From an uncultured Clostridia bacterium (GTDB taxonomy: Bacteria; Bacillota; Clostridia; Oscillospirales; Oscillospiraceae): a DNA stretch of 6,659 bases. Below are positions 6,371 to 6,659 of the stretch, piece by piece (the stretch's first letter is position 1; every line of letters starts with the position of its first letter). The position numbers and the translations under genes were made by a program. The DNA lies in the NCBI GenBank assembly GCA_947167725.1, contig CAMVJF010000095.1, positions 1-6,659 on the forward strand, given 5' to 3'. The notes under the pieces are model-generated. The model had not been told where the DNA came from and searched no databases. It was given only the letters and a program-made list of their open reading frames with translations.

Positions 6371-6401
6371 ACAGCCGGAGAAAGGGATTTCCTCCGGCTG
6401 T
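6371..6401 (-). terminator. Hairpin between aspS and comM, weak terminator or 5' leader stem
   Basis: ACAGCCGGAG (6371-6380) and CTCCGGCTGT (6392-6401) form a perfect 10-bp stem with an 11-base loop. On the minus strand the stem is followed by TTCCAG, giving only a three-T run counting the last stem base, so termination would be inefficient. It lies 13 bases after the aspS stop codon at 6416-6414 and seven bases before the comM ribosome binding site. On the plus strand no T-run follows either. It may be a partial terminator, an mRNA 3'-end stabiliser for aspS, or a processing stem. Confidence 0.55.
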
Positions 6402-6413
6402 GTGTCTCTCGCT

Positions 6414-6659
6414 TTATTCCTCAAGCTCCCCGACGAGGGCGATATGGAGCTCGTCGAGCTGCTTCTGTGTGACCTCGGACGGCGCGCCCATCATCAGATC
6501 CTGCGCGTTCTTGTTCAGCGGGAAGGGGATGACCTCGCGGATCGTGTCCACGCCGGCGAGCAGCATCACCATGCGGTCCACGCCGGGCGCGATGCCCGCG
6601 TGCGGGGGCGCGCCGTAGCAGAAGGCGTTGTACATGGCGGGGAACTTCTTCTTCACGTC
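6414..6659 (-). CDS. aspS: Aspartyl-tRNA synthetase, C-terminal part (5' end off window)
   Basis: AspRS joins aspartate to tRNA-Asp in the cytoplasm using ATP. Only the last 81 codons are present; the reading frame is open through the upstream edge of the window, so the GTG at 6656 is an internal valine and not a start. The fragment contains class II synthetase motif 3 in the form GIAPGVDRMVMLL, with the conserved arginine that contacts ATP. It is preceded by NAFCYGAPPHA and followed by REVIPFPLNKNAQDLMMGAPSEV, the characteristic end of bacterial-type AspRS. It finishes with the usual short tail (QKQLDELHIALVGELEE) and a TAA at 6416-6414. The GAPSEV ending separates it from AsnRS and LysRS. 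It is separated from comM by 64 bp that contain a hairpin but no clear promoter. Confidence 0.97.
   Translation of the reverse strand, partial: DVKKKFPAMYNAFCYGAPPHAGIAPGVDRMVMLLAGVDTIREVIPFPLNKNAQDLMMGAPSEVTQKQLDELHIALVGELEE

Noticed and set aside
5285..6472. Plus-strand open frame of 395 codons opposite comM
   Set aside because: It is an Arg/Ala/Asp-rich shadow of comM that crosses the intergenic hairpin and enters the aspS end, with no motif.
1..6659. Search for CRISPR arrays, tRNA or rRNA genes, insertion sequences, phage or defence genes
   Set aside because: No regularly spaced repeats, no cloverleaf-like sequence, no terminal inverted repeats and no transposase-like or nuclease-like frames were seen. 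Genes occupy nearly the whole window.

Overview
The window reads as an ordinary chromosomal housekeeping region from a GC-rich member of the Firmicutes, most likely a gut-type clostridium (Oscillospiraceae or a relative). This placement is an inference. It rests on strong AGGAG-type ribosome binding sites, a thiI that lacks the rhodanese domain (as in Bacillus and clostridia), a clostridial-looking AspRS tail, a lipoprotein with a Thr-Pro-Glu-rich linker, and a short stand-alone Pta. No marker gene fixes the genus. All seven genes lie on the minus strand, so transcription runs from high to low coordinates.

In transcription order the layout is: the 3' end of aspS (6659-6414); a 64-bp gap with a 10-bp-stem hairpin; then a compact four-gene run of comM/yifB (6349-4829), a lipoprotein of unknown function (4816-3839), thiI (3829-2657) and cinA (2660-1380). 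The last three junctions are 12 bp, 9 bp and a 4-bp ATGA overlap, so the four genes are almost certainly one transcript with translational coupling. A 109-bp gap follows, holding a near-consensus vegetative promoter for pta (1270-269). After pta comes a strong intrinsic terminator at 241-214. Directly beyond its T-tract lie the ribosome binding site and start of tadA, which runs off the window at base 1.

The functions are core metabolism and information processing. AspRS, ThiI and TadA act in tRNA charging and modification. ComM is a branch-migration helicase family member. CinA is a nucleotide/NAD salvage and competence-associated protein. Pta links acetyl-CoA to acetyl phosphate. ComM and CinA both have historical links to competence, but sharing an operon does not show that this organism is transformable.

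No mobile element, CRISPR array, RNA gene or unknown multi-gene system is visible. The points most worth a second look are the uncharacterised lipoprotein in the middle of the operon, the terminator abutting the tadA ribosome binding site, the pta start codon, and a conservative change at a probable Pta catalytic position. There is no gene-free stretch longer than about 110 bases.
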